Assembly: GCF_009498525.1 (NCBI RefSeq) | Contig: NZ_QSNT01000006.1 | Coordinates: forward strand, 1-64,000 | Direction of reading: 5' to 3' | DNA from: Rhizobium sp. ICMP 5592 | GTDB taxonomy: Bacteria; Pseudomonadota; Alphaproteobacteria; Rhizobiales; Rhizobiaceae | DNA length: 64,000 nt | Shown here: in pieces, positions 47,783 through 56,281 of the stretch | How the letters are laid out: each line of letters starts with the position of its first letter | How positions within the stretch are numbered: the first letter of the stretch is position 1 | The notes under the pieces: generated by a model | Told to the model about the DNA's origin: nothing | Database searches by the model: none | Seen by the model: only the letters and a program-made list of their open reading frames with translations | Position numbers and translations under genes: made by a program

Positions 47783-48069
47783 CACCGCGGCCCTCCGCAT
47801 GGACGATGGGAATTGCCGACATCGAAATGCGCGAAGGCGGCAGGAACGATGTCCGGCTTTTCCTCGACATAGGCAGGTGGCTTGCCGCCGGACTGTGCTG
47901 GTGAAGAGTTAGGAGGTTTCGGCGTGGACCGACTATCGCCGTCCCATTGCCACATGGCGCGATTGAGCGGTCGGCGCGAATAGCCGTCGCATTTGGGCAG
48001 GGGATAGGAAAGTGACGCGCAGCCACTGATCGTCGACGCCACGCAAAAAAGCACGAATATTCGGATCAT
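47782..48069 (-). CDS. virB7: VirB7-like lipoprotein
   Basis: A 95-residue lipoprotein: signal MIRIFVLFCVASTISGC with lipobox ISGC, then a Pro-rich mature region with a cysteine near the C-terminus. VirB7 proteins are small and poorly conserved, so the assignment relies on the lipobox and on location between virB6 and virB8. It would anchor the VirB9 core to the outer membrane. Somewhat longer than Agrobacterium VirB7. Confidence 0.75.
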   Translation of the reverse strand: MIRIFVLFCVASTISGCASLSYPLPKCDGYSRRPLNRAMWQWDGDSRSTPKPPNSSPAQSGGKPPAYVEEKPDIVPAAFAHFDVGNSHRPCGGPR

Positions 48070-48108
48070 CCTGAACCAGCCATTTTTTTGTTTGCTTGAA
48101 GTTCCACA

Positions 48109-49041
48109 TCAGTCGGTTCTTTCGGAACGAAAGCTGCGGCCAACGGCACGTGCACCCCGACCAGTCGCTCGCGCCATGTAGGTAGCACCCCGGGCAAGCG
48201 TGCCTTCATGCGCGTCGCGTGCCGCGCCATAGCCGTAGGTGATCGACGCCCCGCCAGCGGCAAGTGCCGAGGCGATGCCTGGAAGCTGGTAAAAGACGTA
48301 GAGGGAGGCAAGGCAAATGGCGCCGAGCGCAACGGGTCGCATGAGTACGTCGCTGTAGCTCTCGATCATTGTGAAGGTGGAATCGATACAAGTAATGAGT
48401 AACGAGCCAACCGCCACGACCAATACCTGCAGGATCACGAAGTTGGCGAGTTGCCCGATCCAGGCTTCGGTAAAGCGGCGCGTCGAGCGGAACATGGCGA
48501 GCGCTACGAAAATCGGTCCGATAGCGAGCACGATCGCCAGTGCGAGACGGGCATAGAGAGAGACGATATAACCGATCGCGGCAACCACAAAGCTTGCCAA
48601 GATGACCAGCATGCCACCGAGACCGGTAACGATATCGACACCCCATGAGGCGCGCGACCAGATCTCACGCGCGCATTTCTGACCCTTGTCCAACAGGCTG
48701 TCGAAGGTCGAGGCGCTTGGTATCGTGCCGGAGTTCAACGCCTGCGAAATCTCCTTGGGCAATGTGTCAAAGAAGATACTGCCGATATAAGTCTGGTACT
48801 CGCCAGCGTTCGTGACCAGCATCAGGATGATGGCAAGCTTCATTGCGCGGAAGGCGAAATCCATGATCGGTTCGTGGACTGATCCTCGCAGGATCAGGAA
48901 GCCATAAAGGATGACATAAAGTGTCAATGCCGCCGTCAATGGGCCGGTGACCCAGCTGGCAATATTCGACGTACCTGACGATATGAAATTCTCCAGCGGC
49001 GCCTTGAACTGCCCATCGACGAAGGCAAAGATCTGATACAT
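48109..49041 (-). CDS. virB6: Type IV secretion inner-membrane protein VirB6
   Basis: A 310-residue polytopic protein with about five to six membrane helices in the TrbL/VirB6 family (LTLYVILYGFLILRG, LGGMLVILASFVVAAIGYIV, RLALAIVLAIGPIFVALAMF). It forms part of the inner-membrane channel. A tail of about 40 residues is Ala/Arg/Gly-rich and soluble. It starts 3 bp after the EexN-like gene. Confidence 0.92.
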   Translation of the reverse strand: MYQIFAFVDGQFKAPLENFISSGTSNIASWVTGPLTAALTLYVILYGFLILRGSVHEPIMDFAFRAMKLAIILMLVTNAGEYQTYIGSIFFDTLPKEISQALNSGTIPSASTFDSLLDKGQKCAREIWSRASWGVDIVTGLGGMLVILASFVVAAIGYIVSLYARLALAIVLAIGPIFVALAMFRSTRRFTEAWIGQLANFVILQVLVVAVGSLLITCIDSTFTMIESYSDVLMRPVALGAICLASLYVFYQLPGIASALAAGGASITYGYGAARDAHEGTLARGATYMARATGRGARAVGRSFRSERTD

Positions 49042-49044
49042 GCC

Positions 49045-49278
49045 TCAGCCTCCGAGTGCTTTGCCCATGCGCTCCAGGCGGGATTTCCAATCGGCCGCCT
49101 CGGCATTCATACAGTTCGGCGTGGCTCGCAACTCCCCGGGATTGCTTCTGCATTTGGCGATGATATCCGACAGCAGCGTCTGGTCGGCCATCAGTTCATC
49201 CACCGAATAGATATGCTCGGGCTGCTTCGAGCAGCCAGCAAAGCCGATGAGGAATGTCAGAAAAATAAGACGCTTCAT
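49045..49278 (-). CDS. EexN-like entry-exclusion lipoprotein
   Basis: A 77-residue lipoprotein with lipobox FAGC and the EexN pattern: YSVDELMADQTLLSDIIAKC, then a Cys-Arg-x-Asn-Pro motif, TPNCMNAEAADWKSR. These proteins reduce redundant uptake of the same plasmid by a cell that already carries it. It lies between virB5 and virB6, its usual site in these operons. The ATG at 49278 overlaps the virB5 stop and is preferred to a start at 49317. Confidence 0.85.
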   Translation of the reverse strand: MKRLIFLTFLIGFAGCSKQPEHIYSVDELMADQTLLSDIIAKCRSNPGELRATPNCMNAEAADWKSRLERMGKALGG

Positions 49279-49970
49279 TGCAGTGCCGCTCCCATTGTAT
49301 CCATACGCTTGCGCCAATCCTCGGCCTTGCGCTGTTCATCGACCTGAACCTCGGCCTGCTGCACCATCTGTAACCCCTGCATCCTGAGCATATCGGTCTG
49401 GAGAAAGGCCGTTTCGGCCTGCAGCCGCGCCTGCAGATCGGCAATGTCCTTGGCGTCGCTCGCCGAAGAAATCTGCTGGCGCAATTGATCAATCCCGTCG
49501 ATCCGCTTGGTCGCGGCGTCGTAGATTTGCTGGCCGAGGCTCATCTGCCCTGCATTCTTGTTCTGAAGACGCGACAGTTCCTGGGCATAAAAGTCATTGG
49601 CGCTCGTTTTGTAGGTCGAATTGTCGGTTAAGAACTTTGAGGCGGCATCGCCAAGCGTGCCTGAACCTGAGCCCTTGAGCAGGCCTTCGATGGCAGAAAA
49701 GTCCCCTGGCAATGCCTTGCGGATCGACGGATCGTTCAGCAGGCTGGCGACGTCGGCCATATTGGTCAGCTTGTTTAGCGAACCGTAGAGCTGCTGAGCC
49801 TGCTGTAGTTGCTGGTTCAGCGCATCGAGCTGCGATTTCAGTTGGGTTATGCTTTCGATCTGCTTGGCAATCGCCGTCTGGTCGATGACGGGGATACCCT
49901 GCGCGTCGGCGGTGTAGGAGGAAAGGAACAGTACTATCGCTGTCATGGGAATCATTCTGCTCTGCGCCAT
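49275..49970 (-). CDS. virB5: Type IV secretion pilus-tip protein VirB5
   Basis: About 231 residues with a signal peptide (IVLFLSSYTADAQ) and an extended helical domain (IDQTAIAKQIESITQLKSQL, DALNQQLQQAQQLYGSL), the VirB5/TraC family. It sits at the tip of the conjugative pilus and contacts the recipient. The ATG at 49970 has AAGGAG upstream and overlaps the virB4 stop. Confidence 0.9.
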   Translation of the reverse strand: MAQSRMIPMTAIVLFLSSYTADAQGIPVIDQTAIAKQIESITQLKSQLDALNQQLQQAQQLYGSLNKLTNMADVASLLNDPSIRKALPGDFSAIEGLLKGSGSGTLGDAASKFLTDNSTYKTSANDFYAQELSRLQNKNAGQMSLGQQIYDAATKRIDGIDQLRQQISSASDAKDIADLQARLQAETAFLQTDMLRMQGLQMVQQAEVQVDEQRKAEDWRKRMDTMGAALQ

Positions 49971-52336
49971 CAGCTTGCACTCCTTCTCTGTTGGAATATC
50001 CGCAGCCATTCGTCCCGGTCATCGCTAAGCTCCGAGCGGATCGCCTCGGCAAGTTCCACGTTTGCCGTTCGCCCGGAGAGGATTGCGAGCTCATCGTCGA
50101 AGCCGTTGAGATCGAGTTCGGCGACAACGCTGTTGTGACCCTGTTTAACGATGAAGCGCCGGCTTTCGGCGGAGAGCTCGCGGGCAACCAGCTCGAATTC
50201 GCGTTCGGTGAGCTTGAAGCCACCGACATAGTCGTCTCGATCACCGCGGGAATTCGGCAGGAAAACCTGTGTTGGGCACTGCTCAATGATTGTATGCGCG
50301 ATCGGTGAGCTGATGGCGTCCCGCGGGCTTTGCGTGGCAAATAGCATCAAGCCGTTCTGCTTGCGAATGGTCTTGAGCTTATTCTGGGCAAGATCAAGAA
50401 AGCTCTCGTCTTGCAACGCCTTCCAGAACTCGTCGATGACGATGATGATCCGTCGGCCATCGATCAACTGTTCGACACGATAGAAAAGATAAGTCATCAA
50501 GGGATTACGGATTTCCTCATTGTCGAGAAAATCGGTCATGTCGTAGCCGAGAAATTTGGCGCCAATACCGATCTCATCGGCTTCGTTGTCGAAAACCCAA
50601 CCAAGCGGCCCGCCTCTTTCCCACCGACGCAGGCGCGTGGCGACCCCTTCCGGATCGGTATTGTTGAGAAAGGTGCGCAAAGCGCCGATCGTGCGCTGCT
50701 CTTTCGGCAGATCGGCAAGACCATCGATCGCCAGCGCGATATCGCTGACATCGCTGACCGAAAAATCACGCACCGCCGCGCCAGCGAGCTTGGCGATAAA
50801 TCGTGCCAGGAATATCTTGTTTTCCGGTGTCAGCTCTAAGGCTTTCAGCGGTGCACATCCGGTCGGCAGCCCGTTCTTAAGCTGCAAATAGGTGCCACCG
50901 GCAGCCCGGACGAAGAGGTCGGCGCCACGATCCTTGTCGAAGAAGACCATGTGCGGGTCATGCTTTTCGAGTTGCGACAGCATGAAATTGAGAAGCACGG
51001 TCTTACCAGTGCCCGACGGACCGCAGACGAAAGTATTGCCGAGATCGCCATGGTGGAAATTGAAATAAAACGGCGAGCCCGACGCCGTCTTCAGCATGGC
51101 GACGGCCGGTCCCCATTCGTTGCCGTCCTTCCTACCCGTCGGATAGGAATGAAACGGAGAAAGTGCTGCAAAATTCCGAGAGGTAATCGCACCGGAACGG
51201 GCCCGATACCGAAAATTACCGGGCAATTGTGCCCACCATGCAGCTTCGAGCCCTAGATCCTCGCGCGCTACGACCGCGCCGCCATTGGTCAGATGCGAGC
51301 GCGCCTTGGCGAGATTATCAGTAAGGTCTTTGACAGAGGAAGCGAACACCCCAAGCGTCAGATGGTGCTCCCCGAGCACGAAACGGTTTGATTCCAGCTC
51401 GTCCATCGCCGCATCGAGCTCTTCGATCTGTGAGGCTGCCCTGTCGACCGCACTCACCATCTGGTTCTGTTTGCGGCCCATGATGGTGCGGGCATCGGTT
51501 TTAGACCTGAACGCGAAGGACTGAGTGAGGATCAGTTCAAAAGGTGCCGTTAGAATACCGTCCAGCATGCCGCCGCGGGTTCTCGCCGGATATTCCTTGA
51601 AACCGAACATGCCTGCGTAACGGCTTGTCCCTTCATGACGGATCTCGACCGTCTCGCGTCCGACGATTACACGATCGGAATAGATCGCCGAGGAGATCCT
51701 GCCTTCCGTCAATGGTATGGGTTCACGACGGCCGCCGATCAATTGATGCAGCACCTCGCTCGGTTCGGAAAACAGGATACCGTTTTGGTCGTAGAGCGAC
51801 AGCACGCGCGGCGCGAAGCGCCGCAGTCCCGCGGTAACATCGGTTACCTTGTCCCGCAGATGCTTCAGGCTGTCCTCATCGAGCTCGACTTCGGTTCGTT
51901 GGACCTTGCGAAGCCGTGACAGCAAATTTGCGAGCCGTTCCGCCGGATCGCGTCCCGGATGCCAGAGCAGGGTGAGATAGAGATCGTTGCGAAACAGGTC
52001 TTCGCTCACCATCCGCTCCCGATACTTGCCATTCAACGTTGCCGAGAAGGAATTGGTGAACTCGCCGTCGGGATAAGTGTTGTCGCGCCGCCGGATGAGA
52101 TGGGTCCAGATTGCCAGACGCTCGTCGCCGATGTTGCGATAGAGCGTATTGAGGTCGCGCTGCAGGCTGTTCAGGTCGATAGCATCGGCCGTCTCGAAAG
52201 AGACGCCCTCCAAAGAGATCATCGCCAGCAATGCTCTGGAATCAAGTGCGATCACGGTCTCGTCCACGTGCCGGACATAGGGGATAAACGTTTCCGGCTC
52301 GAGTTCACGGAATTTGAGACGGGACATATTAGGCAT
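49970..52336 (-). CDS. virB4: Type IV secretion ATPase VirB4
   Basis: About 788 residues, CagE/VirB4 family. The N-terminal domain is followed by an ATPase core with Walker A GPSGTGKT near residue 440, Walker B IIIVIDEFWKAL and the motif FATQSPRDA. It energises pilus biogenesis with VirB11. The ATG at 52336 has AAGGGAC upstream; a TTG at 52342 and ATG at 52327 are alternatives. Overlaps the virB3 gene. Confidence 0.93.
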   Translation of the reverse strand: MPNMSRLKFRELEPETFIPYVRHVDETVIALDSRALLAMISLEGVSFETADAIDLNSLQRDLNTLYRNIGDERLAIWTHLIRRRDNTYPDGEFTNSFSATLNGKYRERMVSEDLFRNDLYLTLLWHPGRDPAERLANLLSRLRKVQRTEVELDEDSLKHLRDKVTDVTAGLRRFAPRVLSLYDQNGILFSEPSEVLHQLIGGRREPIPLTEGRISSAIYSDRVIVGRETVEIRHEGTSRYAGMFGFKEYPARTRGGMLDGILTAPFELILTQSFAFRSKTDARTIMGRKQNQMVSAVDRAASQIEELDAAMDELESNRFVLGEHHLTLGVFASSVKDLTDNLAKARSHLTNGGAVVAREDLGLEAAWWAQLPGNFRYRARSGAITSRNFAALSPFHSYPTGRKDGNEWGPAVAMLKTASGSPFYFNFHHGDLGNTFVCGPSGTGKTVLLNFMLSQLEKHDPHMVFFDKDRGADLFVRAAGGTYLQLKNGLPTGCAPLKALELTPENKIFLARFIAKLAGAAVRDFSVSDVSDIALAIDGLADLPKEQRTIGALRTFLNNTDPEGVATRLRRWERGGPLGWVFDNEADEIGIGAKFLGYDMTDFLDNEEIRNPLMTYLFYRVEQLIDGRRIIIVIDEFWKALQDESFLDLAQNKLKTIRKQNGLMLFATQSPRDAISSPIAHTIIEQCPTQVFLPNSRGDRDDYVGGFKLTEREFELVARELSAESRRFIVKQGHNSVVAELDLNGFDDELAILSGRTANVELAEAIRSELSDDRDEWLRIFQQRRSAS

Positions 52337-52667
52337 GGCCAAGGTCCCTTTCGTCGTAGCGTCGCACCAACCTCAATGGCGTTAGCGAAGCGCCACTCCA
52401 ATAGGCGCCGTTGCGCGAACGACCACAGGTTTCGATCCAGGCCAGCAGAATACGGAACATGTTGTGGTCATGCTTGACGAGCGAGCGAAAGATGAAATGA
52501 AAGACCACACCGACAAGGCTATAGGCAATCGAGCCGGCAATAATGTAGAGGATCGTCGTAAGCATGATGTTGACGCCCATGGCCTCCATCGTCACCCCGG
52601 CAATCATCGCCGGCCGGGTGCAGGCCAAAAACAGAGTGTCTTCCTCGAGCGAAACCTTCTCCACCAT
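52329..52667 (-). CDS. virB3: Type IV secretion protein VirB3
   Basis: A 112-residue protein with two hydrophobic segments (MIAGVTMEAMGVNIML, LYIIAGSIAYSLVGVVFHFI), characteristic of VirB3, which works with VirB4 in pilus formation. It begins EDTLFLACTRPAMIAG, a conserved VirB3 motif. It lies only within a long out-of-phase frame, so it could be missed; the ATG at 52667 has GGGGTGAAG upstream. It ends in a basic tail. Confidence 0.88.
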   Translation of the reverse strand: MVEKVSLEEDTLFLACTRPAMIAGVTMEAMGVNIMLTTILYIIAGSIAYSLVGVVFHFIFRSLVKHDHNMFRILLAWIETCGRSRNGAYWSGASLTPLRLVRRYDERDLGHA

Positions 52668-52672
52668 GATCT

Positions 52673-52975
52673 TCACCCCCCGGAAATCGTGCTGACGATC
52701 TGCGAGGCGCCGAAGAGAATGCCGATACCGAGCACGACATAGGCGGCCTTGCGAAGATCGAGGTAGCCGAACATCCAGGCGATGCCGACGATGATGACGG
52801 CGATGGTCGCCAAGAGCTTGGCGACGTTGCCCGTGAGCAAGGTAACGATATTCTGCAGGACCGTCTCGATACCGCCGGCGCTCTGGGCAAAGGCTGGCTC
52901 GATCATGGCGATCGAAAGGACAGTTGCCATCGCAACGGTGACACCAAATGCACGAATATTGATCCTCGACATCAT
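52673..52975 (-). CDS. virB2: Major pilin VirB2
   Basis: A 100-residue protein with signal peptide (VTVAMATVLSIAMIEPAFA) and two hydrophobic helices (VAKLLATIAVIIVGIAWMFG, AAYVVLGIGILFGASQIVS), the VirB2/TrbC cyclic pilin family. The mature pilin is the structural subunit of the conjugative pilus. Starts at the end of virB1 with tandem ATGs. Confidence 0.92.
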   Translation of the reverse strand: MMSRINIRAFGVTVAMATVLSIAMIEPAFAQSAGGIETVLQNIVTLLTGNVAKLLATIAVIIVGIAWMFGYLDLRKAAYVVLGIGILFGASQIVSTISGG

Positions 52976-53640
52976 TCAGACTGCTCCGGTTGATCATTTT
53001 GGAAGACCAGCGCAGATGATTGCCGCGCTGCATGGAAGACATCCCAAGACGGTGGTTTCGCCGACCGTTCGGGCAAAGGCCTTTCCTCACCGCTCAAGGG
53101 CGTATCACTGGTCTGGGGTTCGGGAACTGTCGGCCACCCGGCACTCTGCCCTATCGCTATGGTGGACAGTATCTTCGAAAGCCGTTTGGCCTCGCTTTGG
53201 ACCTGATCGTCATACTGGGCCATCTTTCCGACCGAGGGATCGGAACGCCCGTAGTAGGATTGCAGCATCACGCGCTCCGCCTGTTGCAGTGTCGCGCCGG
53301 CGCGTACGGCCAGACGATAATAGCCATCGAGCAGTGTCGCTGTTGCCTTGAGGTTGAGGCACGGATCGAAGGCATCCGCGATGCTGAGATCAAACTTGCG
53401 CAGTTCGGCGATGCCGATGCCGCCAAGTCCTAGCTGGACGTCCTGATGCTCCGCCATCAGCGCCGTTGCGGTTTCGATCGCCTCGGCCTTGCTCTTCGGT
53501 TGTTCATGTAGAGATGAACTCCCACCCACACGAATATCAAAAGGCTGGAACTGGCTTTCGAGACTGACAACCGCCGCAAGCGTTTCGATCGCAATCGCCG
53601 GCGCACAGGCCTGGGCAAGATCGGTAAAGGAGACAGCCAT
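52972..53640 (-). CDS. virB1: VirB1 lytic transglycosylase
   Basis: About 222 residues. The soluble lytic transglycosylase core has the catalytic glutamate in VVSLESQF, GLGGIGIAELRKF and LNLKATATLLDGYYRLA. It locally opens peptidoglycan to let the channel assemble. The ATG at 53640 is two bases past the stop of the upstream gene and is preferred over 53742. No clear signal peptide is visible in this version, although the first 15 residues are moderately hydrophobic. Confidence 0.88.
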   Translation of the reverse strand: MAVSFTDLAQACAPAIAIETLAAVVSLESQFQPFDIRVGGSSSLHEQPKSKAEAIETATALMAEHQDVQLGLGGIGIAELRKFDLSIADAFDPCLNLKATATLLDGYYRLAVRAGATLQQAERVMLQSYYGRSDPSVGKMAQYDDQVQSEAKRLSKILSTIAIGQSAGWPTVPEPQTSDTPLSGEERPLPERSAKPPSWDVFHAARQSSALVFQNDQPEQSE

Positions 53641-53642
53641 GG

Positions 53643-54182
53643 TCAGTACCACACCCGCTGGCTTCCAACGCCGTCGATGGTCACATCGACAAAATGTGGC
53701 TCGGATCGCACATTCGGCCGCGCCGTCGGATAGCCCACGCACTGTACGTGCCGGCCATCCCGCTGCCAGCGCGCCGATACCACCAGCCCATCGTCTCTAG
53801 CGCTGCCATCACGGCCGGAAGCGCAATAGCCGCCGTCAACCTTGGAAAGGGTTAGCGAAACGCAGGTCTCCTGTTGGCCGCGCTCGCCATAGCGTGTCGT
53901 CAGGCGATAGCTGTCACTGCAGAAATAGGGCTCGTAACCAGGACGCGATGCCCGGAAGCCGACACCGCTGCAGGTAGGAAAGGAATGCCCCTTGGCAAGC
54001 TCATGCCAGAGCTTGTTGATCGGGGGACGGCAGGCAGCATATTGTGTAGGCCCACCCGGATTGGAAAGGCACAGGATAACCTGACATCCCCAATCATCGG
54101 CGCGCGCATGCCGCTCGGAAATGAGGTATAAAGGGATGCAGCCGGCAATGGCGAAGACTGTTCCAACCAGAAGGCGTTTCAT
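53643..54182 (-). CDS. T4SS-operon leading gene, secreted cysteine-rich protein
   Basis: About 179 residues with a signal peptide (LLVGTVFAIAGCIPLYLI) and cysteine-containing blocks: WGCQVILCLSNPGGPTQYAA, HSFPTCSGVGFRASRPGYE. It is the first gene of the virB operon and such proteins are regularly found in VirB-type transfer loci of alphaproteobacteria; its role is unknown. The ATG at 54182 is used over 54212. The operon promoter is 67 bp upstream. Confidence 0.72.
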   Translation of the reverse strand: MKRLLVGTVFAIAGCIPLYLISERHARADDWGCQVILCLSNPGGPTQYAACRPPINKLWHELAKGHSFPTCSGVGFRASRPGYEPYFCSDSYRLTTRYGERGQQETCVSLTLSKVDGGYCASGRDGSARDDGLVVSARWQRDGRHVQCVGYPTARPNVRSEPHFVDVTIDGVGSQRVWY

Positions 54183-54248
54183 CAGCATGATCCTTCGATG
54201 TGGCGATATCAAACGATCCGTCCGGCGACGATCTGGCGCCGTTCGTAA

Positions 54249-54276
54249 TTTATACTGACTTATATAATGTAGTTAA
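54249..54276 (-). promoter_or_regulatory. virB operon promoter with RctA-type shared element
   Basis: On the minus strand TTAACT (54271-54276) and TATAAA (54249-54254) are separated by a 16-bp spacer, the same geometry and much of the same spacer sequence as the traCD promoter at 36557-36586. It starts 67 bp before the first operon gene and overlaps the 5-prime side of the divergent regulator gene. Confidence 0.7.
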
Positions 54277-54280
54277 AAAG

Positions 54281-54634
54281 ATGACAAGTACCCTAACCAC
54301 GCAGTGGCACAGTCTTTCGTTCGCAGCCTTCATCCTGCATGAGATCATGGATCATCCGCAGGAGGATGAGACACCACAATCCCGGCTGAAACAGGTCGGC
54401 ATGATGAGTGTTCTTTACATCATGCATCAAGCTCATCAGGCGCTAAACATTTCAAATATAGTCGAAATTACGAAACTCACACGCATGGGCGTGACGGAGA
54501 CAATCGAGCCGCTGGTGAAACGTGGGATCCTGACGGAGACGTTCGTGAAGAATTCCATGGGGCGCGGCAAGGCCCGTCAATTTGAGATCGCGCCGGAGAT
54601 TTTCGAGAAGCTGCGGAGCTTTCAGGCGAGGTGA
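54281..54634 (+). CDS. rctA: RctA-like winged-helix repressor of conjugation genes
   Basis: About 117 residues with a MarR-like winged helix (MHQAHQALNISNIVEITKLT, then RMGVTETIEPLVKRGILTE). In R. etli and S. meliloti symbiotic plasmids a winged-helix protein, RctA, encoded divergently from virB, represses virB and traA-type genes; position and size agree here. The start is uncertain: a GTG at 54200 would put 27 codons across the virB promoter, so the ATG at 54281 is preferred. Sequence identity to RctA was not checked and the name is inferred from context. Confidence 0.72.
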   Translation: MTSTLTTQWHSLSFAAFILHEIMDHPQEDETPQSRLKQVGMMSVLYIMHQAHQALNISNIVEITKLTRMGVTETIEPLVKRGILTETFVKNSMGRGKARQFEIAPEIFEKLRSFQAR

Positions 54635-54726
54635 TTGATAATCTCAACGGCCGAATCAAACTGAATTAAAAGAATCAATAAAAACCCAGAAACGTCCAAA
54701 CAAAGCGACTGTATTTATGTGCTTGG

Positions 54727-55464
54727 CTATGCCTTTCGCAAGCCCCGTGGCTTGAACACATAGCCAGCTGCATGAACGGTGCGAATGGCAGCATCATATC
54801 CGGGCCACTCCCCCAGCGTCTTGCGCAAGCGGCCAATGTGAACATCCACCGTTCGCGGCGTGACTTCGGCGGAAGCCGGCCAAGCCGAAGCAATCAGTTC
54901 GGAACGGCTGCAGAGCTGCCCCTCCCTCTTCATCAGATGACGTAGAATATTGAACTCGATGGGTGGCAGCACAAGGTCGCGACCGTTGCAATATATTCGA
55001 CGACTGTCGACGTCGACTTCCAGGTCGGCAAAAGCCGGCGGCGCAACCATTTTCGAGTTGGCCATTTCCATGGACTGTCCCGCCACCTGCCTGAGAGATG
55101 TCAGCAATTTCTCCGGTGAAAGCGGCCTGAACATGCAGTCATCAACACCGGCTTGCAGCAAAGCCAGATGAAGCAGCTGCGCTCCGCTTCGTAAAAGCGC
55201 AATCAGGCGGACCTCGTTGTCATGTGTGGATCGCCTGATTTCGCCACATATGGAAACAGCATCTTGGGTTTCGTGGGTGCAATCGAAAAGGATTGCGCAC
55301 GGCGAGCGCTTCGTGCAGAAAGCCAGAACATCGTTGGCGCTGCAAGCCAGAGACGGGATAAAGCCTTCCGTCTTCAGAATATAGCTAAACGGCAGGAACA
55401 GCTCTGCATCGGAGGTCCAGATGATGACTTCGTTGCAGGCCGCCACGTCGAGCTTCATTGCCAT
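54727..55464 (-). CDS. OmpR/PhoB-type response regulator with degenerate receiver
   Basis: About 245 residues: a receiver-like domain, then a winged-helix trans_reg_C domain (LPPIEFNILRHLMKREGQL, RTVDVHIGRLRKTLG, IRTVHAAGYVFKP). In the receiver the possible phosphoacceptor Asp is in AILFDCTHE, but the usual acidic pair near the N-terminus is replaced by TSDA, the conserved Thr/Ser position by Leu in LIALLRSG, and the conserved Lys by Arg in CMFRPLSPEKL. It is therefore probably a non-phosphorylated or atypically controlled regulator. No histidine kinase is nearby. The ATG at 55464 is chosen because a longer frame overlaps the dehydrogenase gene. Confidence 0.8.
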   Translation of the reverse strand: MAMKLDVAACNEVIIWTSDAELFLPFSYILKTEGFIPSLACSANDVLAFCTKRSPCAILFDCTHETQDAVSICGEIRRSTHDNEVRLIALLRSGAQLLHLALLQAGVDDCMFRPLSPEKLLTSLRQVAGQSMEMANSKMVAPPAFADLEVDVDSRRIYCNGRDLVLPPIEFNILRHLMKREGQLCSRSELIASAWPASAEVTPRTVDVHIGRLRKTLGEWPGYDAAIRTVHAAGYVFKPRGLRKA

Positions 55465-55507
55465 TCCGGAGCGCTTGAAATTGGACGCGCCGGACCGTGT
55501 GACGGCT

Positions 55508-56281
55508 CTAGGCTGGCGCATATTCGCCCCCGTTGACATCGAGGATTGCACCATTAACGAATCCCGCGTCCTCCGATGCCAAAAAGGCAACGGAGGCGGC
55601 GATGTCCTCCGGCGTTCCCAATCTGGCAGAAGGAATGCGTCCGACAGCTTCCCGATTGGCTGGCGTATCGGGATCGCCAGTCAAGGGCGTCAGGATCCTG
55701 CCAGGCGCCACGAGATTAACGGTTATGCCGAAAGGACCGCACGATCCGACAAGCGCGCGCATAAGACCGGCCAGTGCTGCCTTGCTGGCGGCGTAAGCAC
55801 CACCGGCGATGCGAGGCCGTGTGCGCCCAGCGAGCGATCCGATCAAAATGATGCGTCCGAATCCCGCCTGACGCATTCCACTGACAACTGCCTGACAACA
55901 TAGCATGGTGCCGGTCAGATTCACGGCCAGCACTTCGTTCCATTCCTCCAGCCCGATATCCTCGAACCGCCGAGGACCAACTAGGCCTTTGGGCGATATC
56001 CCGGCGTTGCAGACGAGAATTTCGGCGTCTCCCCAGGTGGATGAGAGCTCTTCGAAGAATTTGGCAACAGCCACAGGATCCGACAGATCGACAACTCGAC
56101 CCAAGACCCATCCAGATCCGAACTCCGCGGAAAGCATGGCGGTCGCGTCAGTTACAGTTTTAGCACTGTGACTGAAGACGGCGACGCGATGCCCCGCCGC
56201 CAATAGCTTTTGCGCTGTCGCCAATCCGATACCGCTCGTCCCTCCTGTCACGACGGCGATGCGAGACGGCTCTGGCATCAT
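55508..56281 (-). CDS. Short-chain dehydrogenase/reductase
   Basis: A 257-residue classical SDR: TGGTSGIG cofactor loop, NAG in CNAGISPKG, catalytic Ser in LIGSLAGR and Y-A-A-S-K, and GRILTPL. It oxidises or reduces a hydroxyl/keto group using NAD(P). It overlaps the upstream ThDP enzyme gene by four bases, last of the aminotransferase-ThDP-SDR operon, so its substrate is probably an intermediate of that pathway. Confidence 0.85.
   Translation of the reverse strand: MMPEPSRIAVVTGGTSGIGLATAQKLLAAGHRVAVFSHSAKTVTDATAMLSAEFGSGWVLGRVVDLSDPVAVAKFFEELSSTWGDAEILVCNAGISPKGLVGPRRFEDIGLEEWNEVLAVNLTGTMLCCQAVVSGMRQAGFGRIILIGSLAGRTRPRIAGGAYAASKAALAGLMRALVGSCGPFGITVNLVAPGRILTPLTGDPDTPANREAVGRIPSARLGTPEDIAASVAFLASEDAGFVNGAILDVNGGEYAPA

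Noticed and set aside
52329..53090. 253-codon frame over virB3 and virB2
   Set aside because: Only its last 112 codons (from 52667) are a real gene, VirB3; the upstream part is the wrong frame of VirB2.
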